The notes under the pieces are model-generated. The model ran no database searches. It saw only the letters and a program-made list of their open reading frames with translations, and was not told the DNA's origin. From Diphasiastrum complanatum (lineage: Eukaryota > Streptophyta > Lycopodiopsida > Lycopodiales > Lycopodiaceae), in assembly GCA_029204225.1 (NCBI GenBank), contig CM055106.1:18982149-19046148 (forward strand): DNA of 64,000 nucleotides. The letters run 5' to 3'. Made by a program: the position numbers and the translations under genes. Shown here piece by piece: positions 23,325-33,539 of this stretch (the stretch's first letter is position 1; the number at the start of each line of letters is the position of its first letter).

Positions 23325-23979
23325 TGTGAAAAATACAGATCCTAAGTGGATCTAAACTCCAAGATCATTGGCTTGAATGCTTGCACTCCAAACTACATAA
23401 GCTAGGAATTGGCAACACATTCTATGCTACCTAGAATGCAAAGAACTTGATCAAAAAGCATTTATCACAAATGGAAACTTCCATAAACATCAAGTGCGGC
23501 CCAAAATAGCATTATACAGTCCATAATACATCAGCCTATCACTTTTGGAAAGCACCTAAGATCATACACAATAGCTTGAAGACAATACACACAACAATGC
23601 TCTCAATGGAGGAAGAAACAATGACAATGATCTATTGATCTCAATGAAGCATACAAAAGGTTTCTCCAACCTGTTCTCCACGACTTCCCTACTATTTATG
23701 GATGAGGAAGATGACTCTCTCTCCTCTCTCTAGAAGGTACTTGACCCTAGATATTCCCTATATAGGAAAAATAGCTAAAAATGGCTTATATGACCAAAAT
23801 ACATCAAAATGGTCTCATTTTGAAGGGTATGAAGTTTGACACTTCATCATACTGAAAAAATACAGTAAATAAAAACATTGTGGCCTGGTTCACACGTGCA
23901 AAACTCCAGAACCAAAACTATTTACAATTTTAGCCAATTTAGGCCTCAAACTAGCTAGGAAATGTTGACAATTTTCACA
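23325..23979 (-). repeat. 3' LTR of element C
   Basis: 655 bases, TGTGAAAAATACAG at the left edge and GACAATTTTCACA at the right. A TATATA near 23760 on the element strand could be the promoter TATA in U3. Differences from the other LTR noticed: GCGGCCCAAA versus GCGGACCAAA, and GGAAAGCACC versus GGAAATCACC. Confidence 0.95.
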
Positions 23980-23990
23980 CTCCCTCTTCA
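23980..23990 (-). promoter_or_regulatory. Polypurine tract of element C
   Basis: CTCCCTCTTCA on the plus strand (TGAAGAGGGAG on the element strand) lies directly beside the 3' LTR, the expected place for the plus-strand primer. Confidence 0.85.
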
Positions 23991-24150
23991 ACATTGGATG
24001 CTAGTTTCAACATAGCCTTTGAGCACATTCCAAGATTAGATCTATGCATTAAATATAGGTCCTTTCCCAATGGTTTGGTGAAGATATCAGCCACACACTC
24101 CTTTGAAGAGACATGTTGAAGCTCCACCTCTTTGGCAATGACTTGATCTC

Positions 24151-27090
24151 TCACAGGTGAGCAATCTCAATGTGCTTGCTCCTTGCATGAAAAACAGGAT
24201 TGCTTGCCAAGCTTTGGGCTGAAAGGTTATCACAAAGTATGATTGGAGTCTTCTCTGGTTCCAGCAAGTGAAGATCCAATAACATCCTCTTGATCCAAAG
24301 AATCTCCTTGGTGCATGTTGTTAATGCCTTGTACTCGGCTTCGGTGGAAGATAGAGAGATAGTTGGTTGCTTCTTTGATAGCCATGAGACCACTCCATCT
24401 CCAAGATAGATTGCAAAGGCACTTGTTGACTTCCTATCCATTTGATCACCTGCAAAATCTGAATCTGAAAATCCACAAAGGTTAGGTGTAGTACCTCCAT
24501 ACAAGATGCCAAAATCTCTAGATCCCGAGATGTATCTAAGTACTCTCTTTCCTAGATTCCAATGAGCCTCACTAGGATCTTGCATAAATTGACTTAGTTT
24601 ACCAACCACAAAGCTTAGATCAGGTCTTGTGATGGTTAACCATATAAGAGATCCTATTAGCTTTCTATAGAGAGTAATGTCCTTGAAGGATCTTTCATTA
24701 CTTCTTGTAGTTAGCTTTACATTTGATTCCATAGGAGTAGAAACAACTTTACAATCTTCCATATGAAACCTTTTTAGAATAGAGTTAACATACTTTTCTT
24801 GACATATGAATGTAGATTTAGAAGTTCTAATAATCTCTATTCCTAAGATATAATGAAGTTTACCAAGATCTTGAATTTCAAACTCTCTTTTGAGTGCCAT
24901 CTTGATTTCATCTATATCTAGATTGTTACCACCACTTAAGATAATGTCATCAACATAGATCAAAAGTAAAGTGATATCATTTTCATTCAATCTAAAGTAG
25001 AGAGAATGATCATACTCACTCATAACAAAGTTTTGAGAAAGTTTAGTTCTATCAAGTGTGATATTGACAAAACATGTACATCCAAAGATCCTACAATGCT
25101 TGACACTCGGCCTTCTACCATAAAGAACCTCATGAGGAGTTTTACCATCCAAGGAAGCACTTGTCCATCTATTACATAGATAGTTAGCACATGCTAAAGC
25201 TTCCCCCCAAAAAGACTTAGCAAGATTAGCATGTAGTCTCATTGCCTTGGCACATTCACAAAGGGTTCTATTCTTCCTCTCGGCCACTCCATTCTGTTGT
25301 GGAGTCCTAGGACTAGACATCTCCCTCTTAATCCCATGTGCTATACAAAAGTCTTTGAACCTATTTGAGGTGTATTCCCCTCCATTATCAGATCTTAAGC
25401 ATTTGATCTTTGTATTGAATTGGTTTTCCATTTCATTCTTGAACTTGACAAATGCAGCAAACACTTCATCCTTACTTTTAAGAAGATAGATCCAAGTATA
25501 CCTACTAAAGTCATCAATGAAAGTTGCATACATCTTTGCCCCACCATTGCTAGTTGTACTAGAAGAATGAATATCAGAATGCACAAGTTGAAAAGCTTCT
25601 TTAGATCTAGAAGTAGATCTAGAATAAGCAAGTCTATGAGATTTGGACAAGGCACAATGTTCACAAACACTATTGTTTGCAACAAGACTTTTAGGGAGAC
25701 CAAGAACAAGCTCTTTCTTTGCCATTACCTCCAAAGATTTGAAGTTGGGATGGCCCAACCTCTTGTGCCAAACTTCTTGGTTTGTCAATTGCTCCCTAGC
25801 CATACATCCTTCATGATTAGAGATCACACATGCATCAAGCTTGAAAAGTTTACCATGCCTCCTACCTTGAGCAATCAAGGATCCACATTTACTTATCAAA
25901 CATGCATCTCCAATGAACTCCACATCAAGTCCTTTGTCAATCATTTGACTTACACTAAGCAAATTCTTAGTGATTGAAGGAATGTACAAAACATTTTCAA
26001 GATTTGCTTTCCTATTTGTTGAAAGGGAAATAGGAATAGTGCCTATGCCTTTGATGTCACATTGACCATCATTTGCAGTGTAGATGATGTTACCTTCTCC
26101 CTCATAAGACAATAAGGATGTAAAGTATTCCTTATGTCTTGTCATGTGAGATGAGGCTCCACTATCAATCCACCAAGGATCATTATCATCTATGTTGGCT
26201 AACAAACTTGAAGTCATAACAAGTGATTCACATGTGTTATGTTCTTCCTCATCTATTGTAAGATTTCCTTGCCTCTCTCCTTGCTCTCTTTTCTTCTTAT
26301 AACATTCATTTGCAAAATGACCTTTTATCCCACAATAAAAGCACTTGAACTTTGACTTATTGTTCTTAGTAGAAGAGGAAGAGGAAGAGTGATCATCATG
26401 ATCAAAGTTACCACCTTTGGACCATTTCCCTTTGCCTTTACCTTTGCCCTTGAATTTGCCTTTTGTGAAGAAAGCCTCTTCACCTCCACCTTGCAAGGAT
26501 GCACCATCAAGCTTTGATTGCAACCTATGTTCTTCAGCCAATAAGATTTCTTGCAAGTCAACCACACTTGGCAAGACTCTTTGAATGGCAAAACTTTGCA
26601 CAAGGTTAGCATGTTCATTTAGCAAACCATTCAACATAACTTGGACTATTTCACCATCTTTTATGTTCTCATCAATGCATGCTAAATCATCACTTAGGGA
26701 CTTAACTCTCAAGATAAATGCATGAGCACTTTCACCCTCTCTTTGCCTACTAGAAAATATTTGTCTCCTTAGGGTCAATACCCTAGATGTGGACTTTGAT
26801 TCAAAGAGCTTCTTTAAGGCATTCCATGCCTCACTTGCACTTTGACACTTTCCAACTTCCTTGAGAAGTTCATTTGTAACATTCATTTTAATGATATGAA
26901 GAGCCCTTTTGGCCTTCTTATCAAACCTTTGTTGCTCTTGAAGTGTGAGAGGTCTCTCTTCAATTTCTGCAACTATGTCCATGAGTTCATTCAACTCAAG
27001 TAAGGACTCCATCCTCACTTTCCAAGTAGAGTAGTTTGATGAACTCAACCTTTCACTAGACTCTAGCATGATCCCACCATTGGAAGCCAT
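24151..27090 (-). CDS. gag-pol: Gag-Pol polyprotein of element C with internal RT deletion
   Basis: A 979-codon frame from MASNGGIMLESSERL. Order: UBN2-type Gag (about 10-190), zinc knuckle CFYCGIKGHFANEC (250-263), protease DSGAS (D309), pre-integrase VWHKRLGHPN, integrase (FIDDFSRYTW, RSDNGGEYTS, NGVAERKNRTL), then RT and RNase H. At about residues 684-687 the integrase tail (CTCFVNITLDRTKL) joins NFVMSEYDHSLYF, the middle of RT. The integrase end, linker and RT amino half with the first catalytic aspartate motif are absent; YVDD (712-715) is kept. RNase H (STEAEYKAL) ends at KHIEIAHL: a short indel closes the frame, and the usual tail (VADIFTKPL) continues out of frame to about 24000. Gag, protease and the integrase core look intact; RT should be inactive. 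Confidence 0.9.
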   Translation of the reverse strand: MASNGGIMLESSERLSSSNYSTWKVRMESLLELNELMDIVAEIEERPLTLQEQQRFDKKAKRALHIIKMNVTNELLKEVGKCQSASEAWNALKKLFESKSTSRVLTLRRQIFSSRQREGESAHAFILRVKSLSDDLACIDENIKDGEIVQVMLNGLLNEHANLVQSFAIQRVLPSVVDLQEILLAEEHRLQSKLDGASLQGGGEEAFFTKGKFKGKGKGKGKWSKGGNFDHDDHSSSSSSTKNNKSKFKCFYCGIKGHFANECYKKKREQGERQGNLTIDEEEHNTCESLVMTSSLLANIDDNDPWWIDSGASSHMTRHKEYFTSLLSYEGEGNIIYTANDGQCDIKGIGTIPISLSTNRKANLENVLYIPSITKNLLSVSQMIDKGLDVEFIGDACLISKCGSLIAQGRRHGKLFKLDACVISNHEGCMAREQLTNQEVWHKRLGHPNFKSLEVMAKKELVLGLPKSLVANNSVCEHCALSKSHRLAYSRSTSRSKEAFQLVHSDIHSSSTTSNGGAKMYATFIDDFSRYTWIYLLKSKDEVFAAFVKFKNEMENQFNTKIKCLRSDNGGEYTSNRFKDFCIAHGIKREMSSPRTPQQNGVAERKNRTLCECAKAMRLHANLAKSFWGEALACANYLCNRWTSASLDGKTPHEVLYGRRPSVKHCRIFGCTCFVNITLDRTKLSQNFVMSEYDHSLYFRLNENDITLLLIYVDDIILSGGNNLDIDEIKMALKREFEIQDLGKLHYILGIEIIRTSKSTFICQEKYVNSILKRFHMEDCKVVSTPMESNVKLTTRSNERSFKDITLYRKLIGSLIWLTITRPDLSFVVGKLSQFMQDPSEAHWNLGKRVLRYISGSRDFGILYGGTTPNLCGFSDSDFAGDQMDRKSTSAFAIYLGDGVVSWLSKKQPTISLSSTEAEYKALTTCTKEILWIKRMLLDLHLLEPEKTPIILCDNLSAQSLASNPVFHARSKHIEIAHL

Positions 27091-28250
27091 GATTCTAATG
27101 TTTCTTCAACTTTTAGGTTCTGTCCTAAAGCACTTAGCACTCACTTTTCTCTCAACAAATGATAGATAAAGAGATCTATGAAGATTTAGGACCCTAAAAC
27201 ACTTCTATCTTGAACCTAGATGGTTTCCAAGCATAGAAAGGAAGATTGAAACACATGCAACACTTTGCACACACTAAGAATGGATTACAAAATCAAACCA
27301 ACCTGAACACACTCTTGCTTAAGCTCTCAAACTTTCCAGCAAGTGACCAAATCAAGTTATGGTGTGAAGAGTTACTTGCATTCTTAGAAAATACCCAAAA
27401 CTAGGATGCCAAGATTACCTAGTAATGAACAAACTTGATCAACATATGATCAACACACTAAGATATTGATTCAACCTGTAAAACCACATGTAAACCACAC
27501 TTCTAAAAGTTTATAAACTCCAGCAAGTGATAAATACAAGATTTAGAGGTGAATGAATGAGCACACTTAGTGAATCACAAGACTAGCTTCACTATCTTGT
27601 CAAATCTTGGTGTTTAGATGTAGATCTAAGATCACTTCACATGAGAATGTTCCTCAACCTGTTAAGAACCTGAAAACACACTTGCATAATGGTTAACACC
27701 TTCCAGCAAATGCTCCAATCAAATTACATAAGGAGAGTTACTTACATGCTCAACAAAGTACACCAAAATTTATGCCAAAATTGATGACAATCTTTACAAT
27801 ATGCTCTTCACAATGGAGCTTACAATATGTTCACCCAAAAAAGGGGATCTTTCATCCAAATGGGAGCTTTGCTCAGCCTTTAGGAGAATTACAACTCACT
27901 CAAAAGAGCATTTGTCATCCACTTAAGGAGAAGTTTCATCCACTTAAGGAGAGTGTTCATCCAAGAATGGAGATTGTCAACAATAGGATTGAAAAGAACA
28001 TTGTTAGTATTGAATATGCACAAGCCTCACAATCACAAATGATTAGGTGTTATGATCTGATCCAAAATAGTTTCTTTTCAGCCTCTGATCTTCAATAGAC
28101 CTGAAATATGCTTTTGATCCACAAGTTCAACTCACAAAACAAAGGTTAGTAAGATTTGATCAACAAAGCAATGCAAAATCATGCTAGAACTTGATCAAAC
28201 ATCCAAATATCACCAAAAATGGAATACTTACTGTAAATAGAAGCCAACCA
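27091..28250 (-). other. 5' leader of element C
   Basis: About 1.16 kb between PBS and gag ATG with no pol-like coding. A plus-strand open frame (27772-28098) reads repeated HPLKE/HPKK words because the DNA holds short tandem copies of TTCATCCACTTAAGGAGA; I treat it as chance. Words such as CCAGCAAATG and CAACCTGT recur through the leader. Confidence 0.65.
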
Positions 28251-28262
28251 GCTCTGATACCA
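28251..28262 (-). promoter_or_regulatory. Primer-binding site of element C
   Basis: GCTCTGATACCA on the plus strand directly abuts the 5' LTR at 28263; it is complementary to initiator tRNA-Met. Confidence 0.9.
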
Positions 28263-28917
28263 TGTGAAAAATACAGATCCTAAGTGGATCTAAACTCCAA
28301 GATCATTGGCTTGAATGCTTGCACTCCAAACTACATAAGCTAGGAATTGGCAACACATTCTATGCTACCTAGAATGCAAAGAACTTGATCAAAAAGCATT
28401 TATCACAAATGGAAACTTCCATAAACATCAAGTGCGGACCAAAATAGCATTATACAGTCCATAATACATCAGCCTATCACTTTTGGAAATCACCTAAGAT
28501 CATACACAATAGCTTGAAGACAATACACACAACAATGCTCTCAATGGAGGAAGAAACAATGACAATGATCTATTGATCTCAATGAAGCATACAAAAGGTT
28601 TCTCCAACCTGTTCTCCACGACTTCCCTACTATTTATGGATGAGGAAGATGACTCTCTCTCCTCTCTCTAGAAGGTACTTGACCCTAGATATTCCCTATA
28701 TAGGAAAAATAGCTAAAAATGGCTTATATGACCAAAATACATCAAAATGGTCTCATTTTGAAGGGTATGAAGTTTGACACTTCATCATACTGAAAAAATA
28801 CAGTAAATAAAAACATTGTGGCCTGGTTCACACGTGCAAAACTCCAGAACCAAAACTATTTACAATTTTAGCCAATTTAGGCCTCAAACTAGCTAGGAAA
28901 TGTTGACAATTTTCACA
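28263..28917 (-). repeat. 5' LTR of element C
   Basis: 655 bases, nearly identical to the copy at 23325-23979. It carries a TATATA block near 28697. Confidence 0.95.
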
Positions 28918-29195
28918 TCCACCTCTCAAGCTATCTAGACTTATTCAAGCCACCTCAATATGTCTAATTGTGCCACCTAGCCTTTTTATGCATTAAATGT
29001 GGCATGCAAAGTACAAATGGCAATTCCTATGGTAGCTCGAGTTTCTACTTCTACCTACCTTGAATATTTTATTCTAAGATGGGTCTTTACTAAGCCAAAA
29101 GAGCTTAATTCATCTTTGGAATTTTTAGGACCCCTACTTACAACATTAGATAGATTTTTCCAATATTTTGACAGTTAGTTGCAATTTTAATTTTT
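28918..29195 (-). repeat. 5' LTR of element B, second part
   Basis: After the duplicated tccac the B LTR resumes at CTCTCAAGCTATC and follows the left LTR to TGACAGTTAGTTGCAATTTT. The outer boundary is not resolved. Confidence 0.8.
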
Positions 29196-29650
29196 CTTTT
29201 AATTTTATATTTTTGCTATACTTCTAGTTAATATTTCAAGTTTGAATATATGAACCAATAGCTATGTCTTAGCTATAATGTAAGCCAATTTTTACCCAAT
29301 CTTGTTAGGATCTAATAAAGTTATGGAGTTTATTGCAAATTAGCTTCATTCTTTGCTTTTTTGAAAATTTGGAGGAGAACTGAGGAAGAACATAATGTGA
29401 AAAGGGATTTTGCACGACTACTTATTTTACATGAACCAAAATCTCAAACTAGATTTCTTCCCTTGTCCAATGTGAAAAAAGACATCTTAAACCTAGTTAG
29501 ACTCCATGAAACAAATTCTAGAACTAGACTTTTCAAAGGCCAGTGTGAAACCCCAAAATAGAATCAAAACTAGCACTGCCCTCATGTAGGCATCATTGTT
29601 TAACAAATCCCCCCCCCAATACCATCACCACCCTCAGCTCGTGAGGATAT
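29196..29650. other. Non-coding stretch, possibly outer B LTR
   Basis: No gene supported. It may include the remaining B LTR, since the partner copy is truncated. A C-run lies at about 29610. Confidence 0.35.
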
Positions 29651-30701
<1,051 letters not shown>

Positions 30702-30704
30702 AAG

Positions 30705-30716
30705 TGGTATCAGAGC
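30705..30716 (+). promoter_or_regulatory. Primer-binding site of element E
   Basis: TGGTATCAGAGC three bases after the CA that ends the LTR. Confidence 0.85.
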
Positions 30717-30776
30717 CATCATTCTAAGCTACCATTAGTATTCAAAACTATTATACTATACTTTGATCATTCATCA

Positions 30777-32475
30777 TGGAAGGAACATCTTCAAAAATCC
30801 GCTTGATCAACAAGTTCAACGGTGATGACTTTCACATGTGAAAGTCCAAGATGAAGATGATACTCACAGAAAAAGAAATCTAGGGATACATCAATGGTTC
30901 AATAGCCAAGTTGGCTGAACCAGACATGCTGACCACCTAGGAAGCTAAGGATGGCAAAGCTCTTGCCTTTGTATCTCTAAATCTCAAAGACTCACAAATA
31001 GCTCACTTAGCCAATTGTTCCAGTTCCAAAGAGGCATGAGACATTCTTATTGGTCTATACGAAATGACTCGCCTCTTCTTGAGGAAGAAGTTCTTGTCAC
31101 TCAAGATAAGTAAAGCAACCTTAGTCATTGATCATCTAAATGAATTCAAACAACTACTCAATCAGTTAGCTACAGTAGGTTCACCAATATCAGATGAAGA
31201 TGCTAACATATCTCTTCTGTCCTATCTTCCTCCCTCTTACGACAATCTAGTATTGCTACTTAGCACTGCTCTTGACCTGTCTCTGCAAAAGGTGACAACA
31301 AGTTTATTATAGGAAGAAGTAAGAAGGAAAATCTTATCCATGTCGAATTTGAAGACAGTCGCTCTCTATTCAAATAAACAACAACTCCAAAAGAAGAAAT
31401 CTTCGAAGGACAAAAAGACAAAAGCTAAGCAAACTTATTTAGACCAACAATCACAACAGCACAATCGACAACATCAAAAGCCCAAGACCAGACTCTTCTA
31501 CTGTAACAGAACCAATCACGAAACCAAGGAATGTCAAGTTCTCAAGCATAACGAAGCAAAGAAGAAGATGCAGCAGGATGGAGAATTTGATTTTGCCAGA
31601 ACATCTCTTGAAGACCCAACATTGCTAATGATACAAGATGAACCCACTAGAGGAGCCATGGAATGATACCTCGATTCTGGTGCTTTTCAGCACATGACTT
31701 CATGTAAGTCCTTATTCAAAGACCTCACACCAGCATATTCAAATTATATCTACTTCGGTGATTCAAGTACACTATAGATTGAAGGCAAACTTGATCCATT
31801 CACCTTTATCTTTGAAATGGTAAATTGACCTAGCTCAAGGATGTACTATACATACCCAAACTGACCAAAAATTTATTGTCAGTCAGCAAGCTCACTGATG
31901 AGGGCTGCAGAGCCTTGTTCAGTTTGAAGCAATGTGCCATTTTGGACAAGAACGATAAAGAAATCTTTTCTAGAAATAGAGAAGGTAATTTGTACATTCT
32001 GGGTCACGAATATGCACTTTCTACTAATGTGAGTACTTCAAATGCCCAATTATGGTATCGAAGATTAGGACGCTTAAACATGAGATCAATTTTGTGTATG
32101 CATCATAATAGTATGGTCAAGAATTTAAACTTTAATGCTGCCTCCACTGACATTCGTGTCTATGAGATGTGCCTACTAGGCAAATAGCCTAGATCCAGAT
32201 TCCGAAGGGGACAAGCCACTAGAGCTAAGTCCATTCTAGAATTGATATGTGGTGATCTGTGTGGCCCTATGAGTACTCCCTCTCTAAGCTCAGCACTATA
32301 TTTTATCACTTTTACCGATGATTATTCGAGATTTACCAGTATTATGCTCATTAAAAACAAGTCTGAGACATTCAACAGTTTCAAAGACTTCAAATAGTTT
32401 GCTGAGACACAAACTGGTCAACGGCTCAAGACCGTTCGTACAAATAGTGGTGGAGAGTTCCTGTCAGATGAAATT
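30777..32475 (+). pseudogene. gag-pol of element E, many stops
   Basis: The frame begins MEGTSSKIRLINKFNGDDFH and has stops within the first 100 codons. The UBN2-type Gag core is clear (FKQLLNQLATVGSPISDEDA, LLSYLPPSYDNLV). The zinc knuckle is degenerate (LFYCNRTNHETKEC). Protease reads YLDSGAFQHMTSCKSLF just after a stop near 31666. The pre-integrase region (LWYRRLGRLNMRS) and integrase start (CGDLCGPMSTPS, FTDDYSRFTSIM, TNSGGEFLSDE) follow with further stops. Homology stops near 32475; RT and RNase H are absent. Confidence 0.8.
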
Positions 32476-32479
32476 TGAT

Positions 32480-33017
32480 TTTGAAAATCCATTTGCAATC
32501 AACTACGTTTATGCTACCAGGTAATTCGACAATCGTCCATGTTTGGTTCTTGATAAGAGGTAAATGCTCTTTATTCATAGCTTCTGTCTAGAGATCGAAA
32601 TCAGACTAACCGAGTGCCTCTTCAACAGTCGTCGGCTCCTCAACAAGGTAAGCTATAGACTCATCGATATACCTATTAGGTGGTTTGGTAGTTCTTGATG
32701 ATCTTCTGGGTAGTAAAGGAAGTTGATCATTTTCATCATGCTATAGTTGCTAAATTGCAACATCATCATCTTTGGATTCACTGATGATAGGTTGTTTGTC
32801 AAAAGTAGATGAGCTTGGACCTTCAATAGAAATAGTCGACTGAGGAACTTGAGAGTTTACTATGTCAAAAGAGTCGGACAAGTCAACTATATGGCCTTTG
32901 CCTTTTCCCTTGAGGTCGATAAATTGATCTTCAATGAAGATGACATATCGGCTAGTGAATATCTTTGACTCGATAGGATCAAACAACTTGTAAGCTTGAT
33001 CTAAAGTAGTGTAGCTG
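32480..33017 (-). pseudogene. Ty1/copia integrase-RT linker fragment
   Basis: The minus strand reads KLFDPIESKIFTSRYVIF, FIEDQFIDLKGKGKGH, then RRSSRTTKPPNRYIDESIAY and EAMNKEHLPLIKNQTW, the linker and start of copia RT. The same family is at 1-300. It is bounded by element E on one side and a gypsy integrase piece on the other. Confidence 0.7.
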
Positions 33018-33245
33018 ATGAAATGGAAAATTGATTATGTTAGACCTATTAGTCCTGCTACTCGACACACACAATCTCATTACATCATAGTAGCTACGGA
33101 CTATTGCACCAAATGGGCTGAAGCAAGAGCTGTTCGCAATGCTGACGCTTGTTCTACCGCAAAATTTCTATACGAACAGGTTATAGTTCATTTCGGATGT
33201 CCTCTAGTGCTTATTAGTGATAGGGGTACACATTTTCTTACACTC
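33018..33245 (+). pseudogene. Ty3/gypsy integrase core fragment
   Basis: An open plus-strand stretch reads WKIDYVRPISPATR, YIIVATDYCTKWAEARAVRN and VLISDRGTHFL. It spans the D and DRGxxF motifs of the gypsy integrase core; the glutamate motif is missing because the sequence switches to a copia LTR near 33246. Confidence 0.8.
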
Positions 33246-33534
33246 TTCTCCTACTTGAAGTTGAATTGGAGTTGTGGATCCACCTCTCAAGCTATCTAGA
33301 CTTATCCAAGCCACCTCACTATGTCTAATTGTGCCACGTAGCCTTTTCATGCATTAAATGTGGCATGTAAAGTACAAATGGCAATTCCTATGGTAGCTCG
33401 AGTTTCTAATTCTACCTACCTTGAATATTTTATTCCAAGATGGGTCTTTACTAAGCCAAAAGAGCTCAATTCATTTTTGGCATTTTTAGGACCCATACTC
33501 ACAACATTAGATAGATTTTTCAATATTTTGACAA
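33246..33534 (-). repeat. LTR fragment of the B family
   Basis: It matches the B LTR from CTACTTTGAGTTGAATTGG to TTTTGACA with scattered changes and has an uninterrupted GATCCACCTCTCAAG. The PBS-side half of the LTR is missing. Confidence 0.75.
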
Positions 33535-33539
33535 CATTT

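Larger units (their letters stand above)
23325..28917 (-). mobile_element. Complete Ty1/copia element C nested in the B LTR
   Basis: A 5593-base minus-strand element with 655-base LTRs starting TG and ending CA, a PBS, a polypurine tract and a five-base target duplication tccac on both sides (23320-23324 and 28918-28922). The other B LTR and a third copy at about 33280 have the uninterrupted site. By eye the LTRs differ at about two positions, so insertion is recent. It carries one long Gag-Pol frame lacking half of RT. Confidence 0.95.
19298..29195 (-). mobile_element. Ty1/copia element B, interrupted by element C
   Basis: Minus-strand copia element, same family as A and D. It has a left (3') LTR, pol with large deletions, gag, leader, PBS and a right (5') LTR that is split by element C at 23325-28917. 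RT beyond its first part, RNase H and the polypurine tract are missing, the left LTR being joined directly to RT sequence. The outer right boundary is unresolved because similarity between the two LTRs runs a little past TGACA at 29173 and the left copy ends there by deletion. Confidence 0.85.

Noticed and set aside
25420-25977. 185-codon plus-strand frame opposite Gag-Pol of C
   Set aside because: Antisense shadow of the integrase region, without recognisable domain.
27772-28098. 108-codon plus-strand frame in the C leader
   Set aside because: Its HPLKE repeats arise from short tandem DNA repeats, and it is antisense to the element leader.
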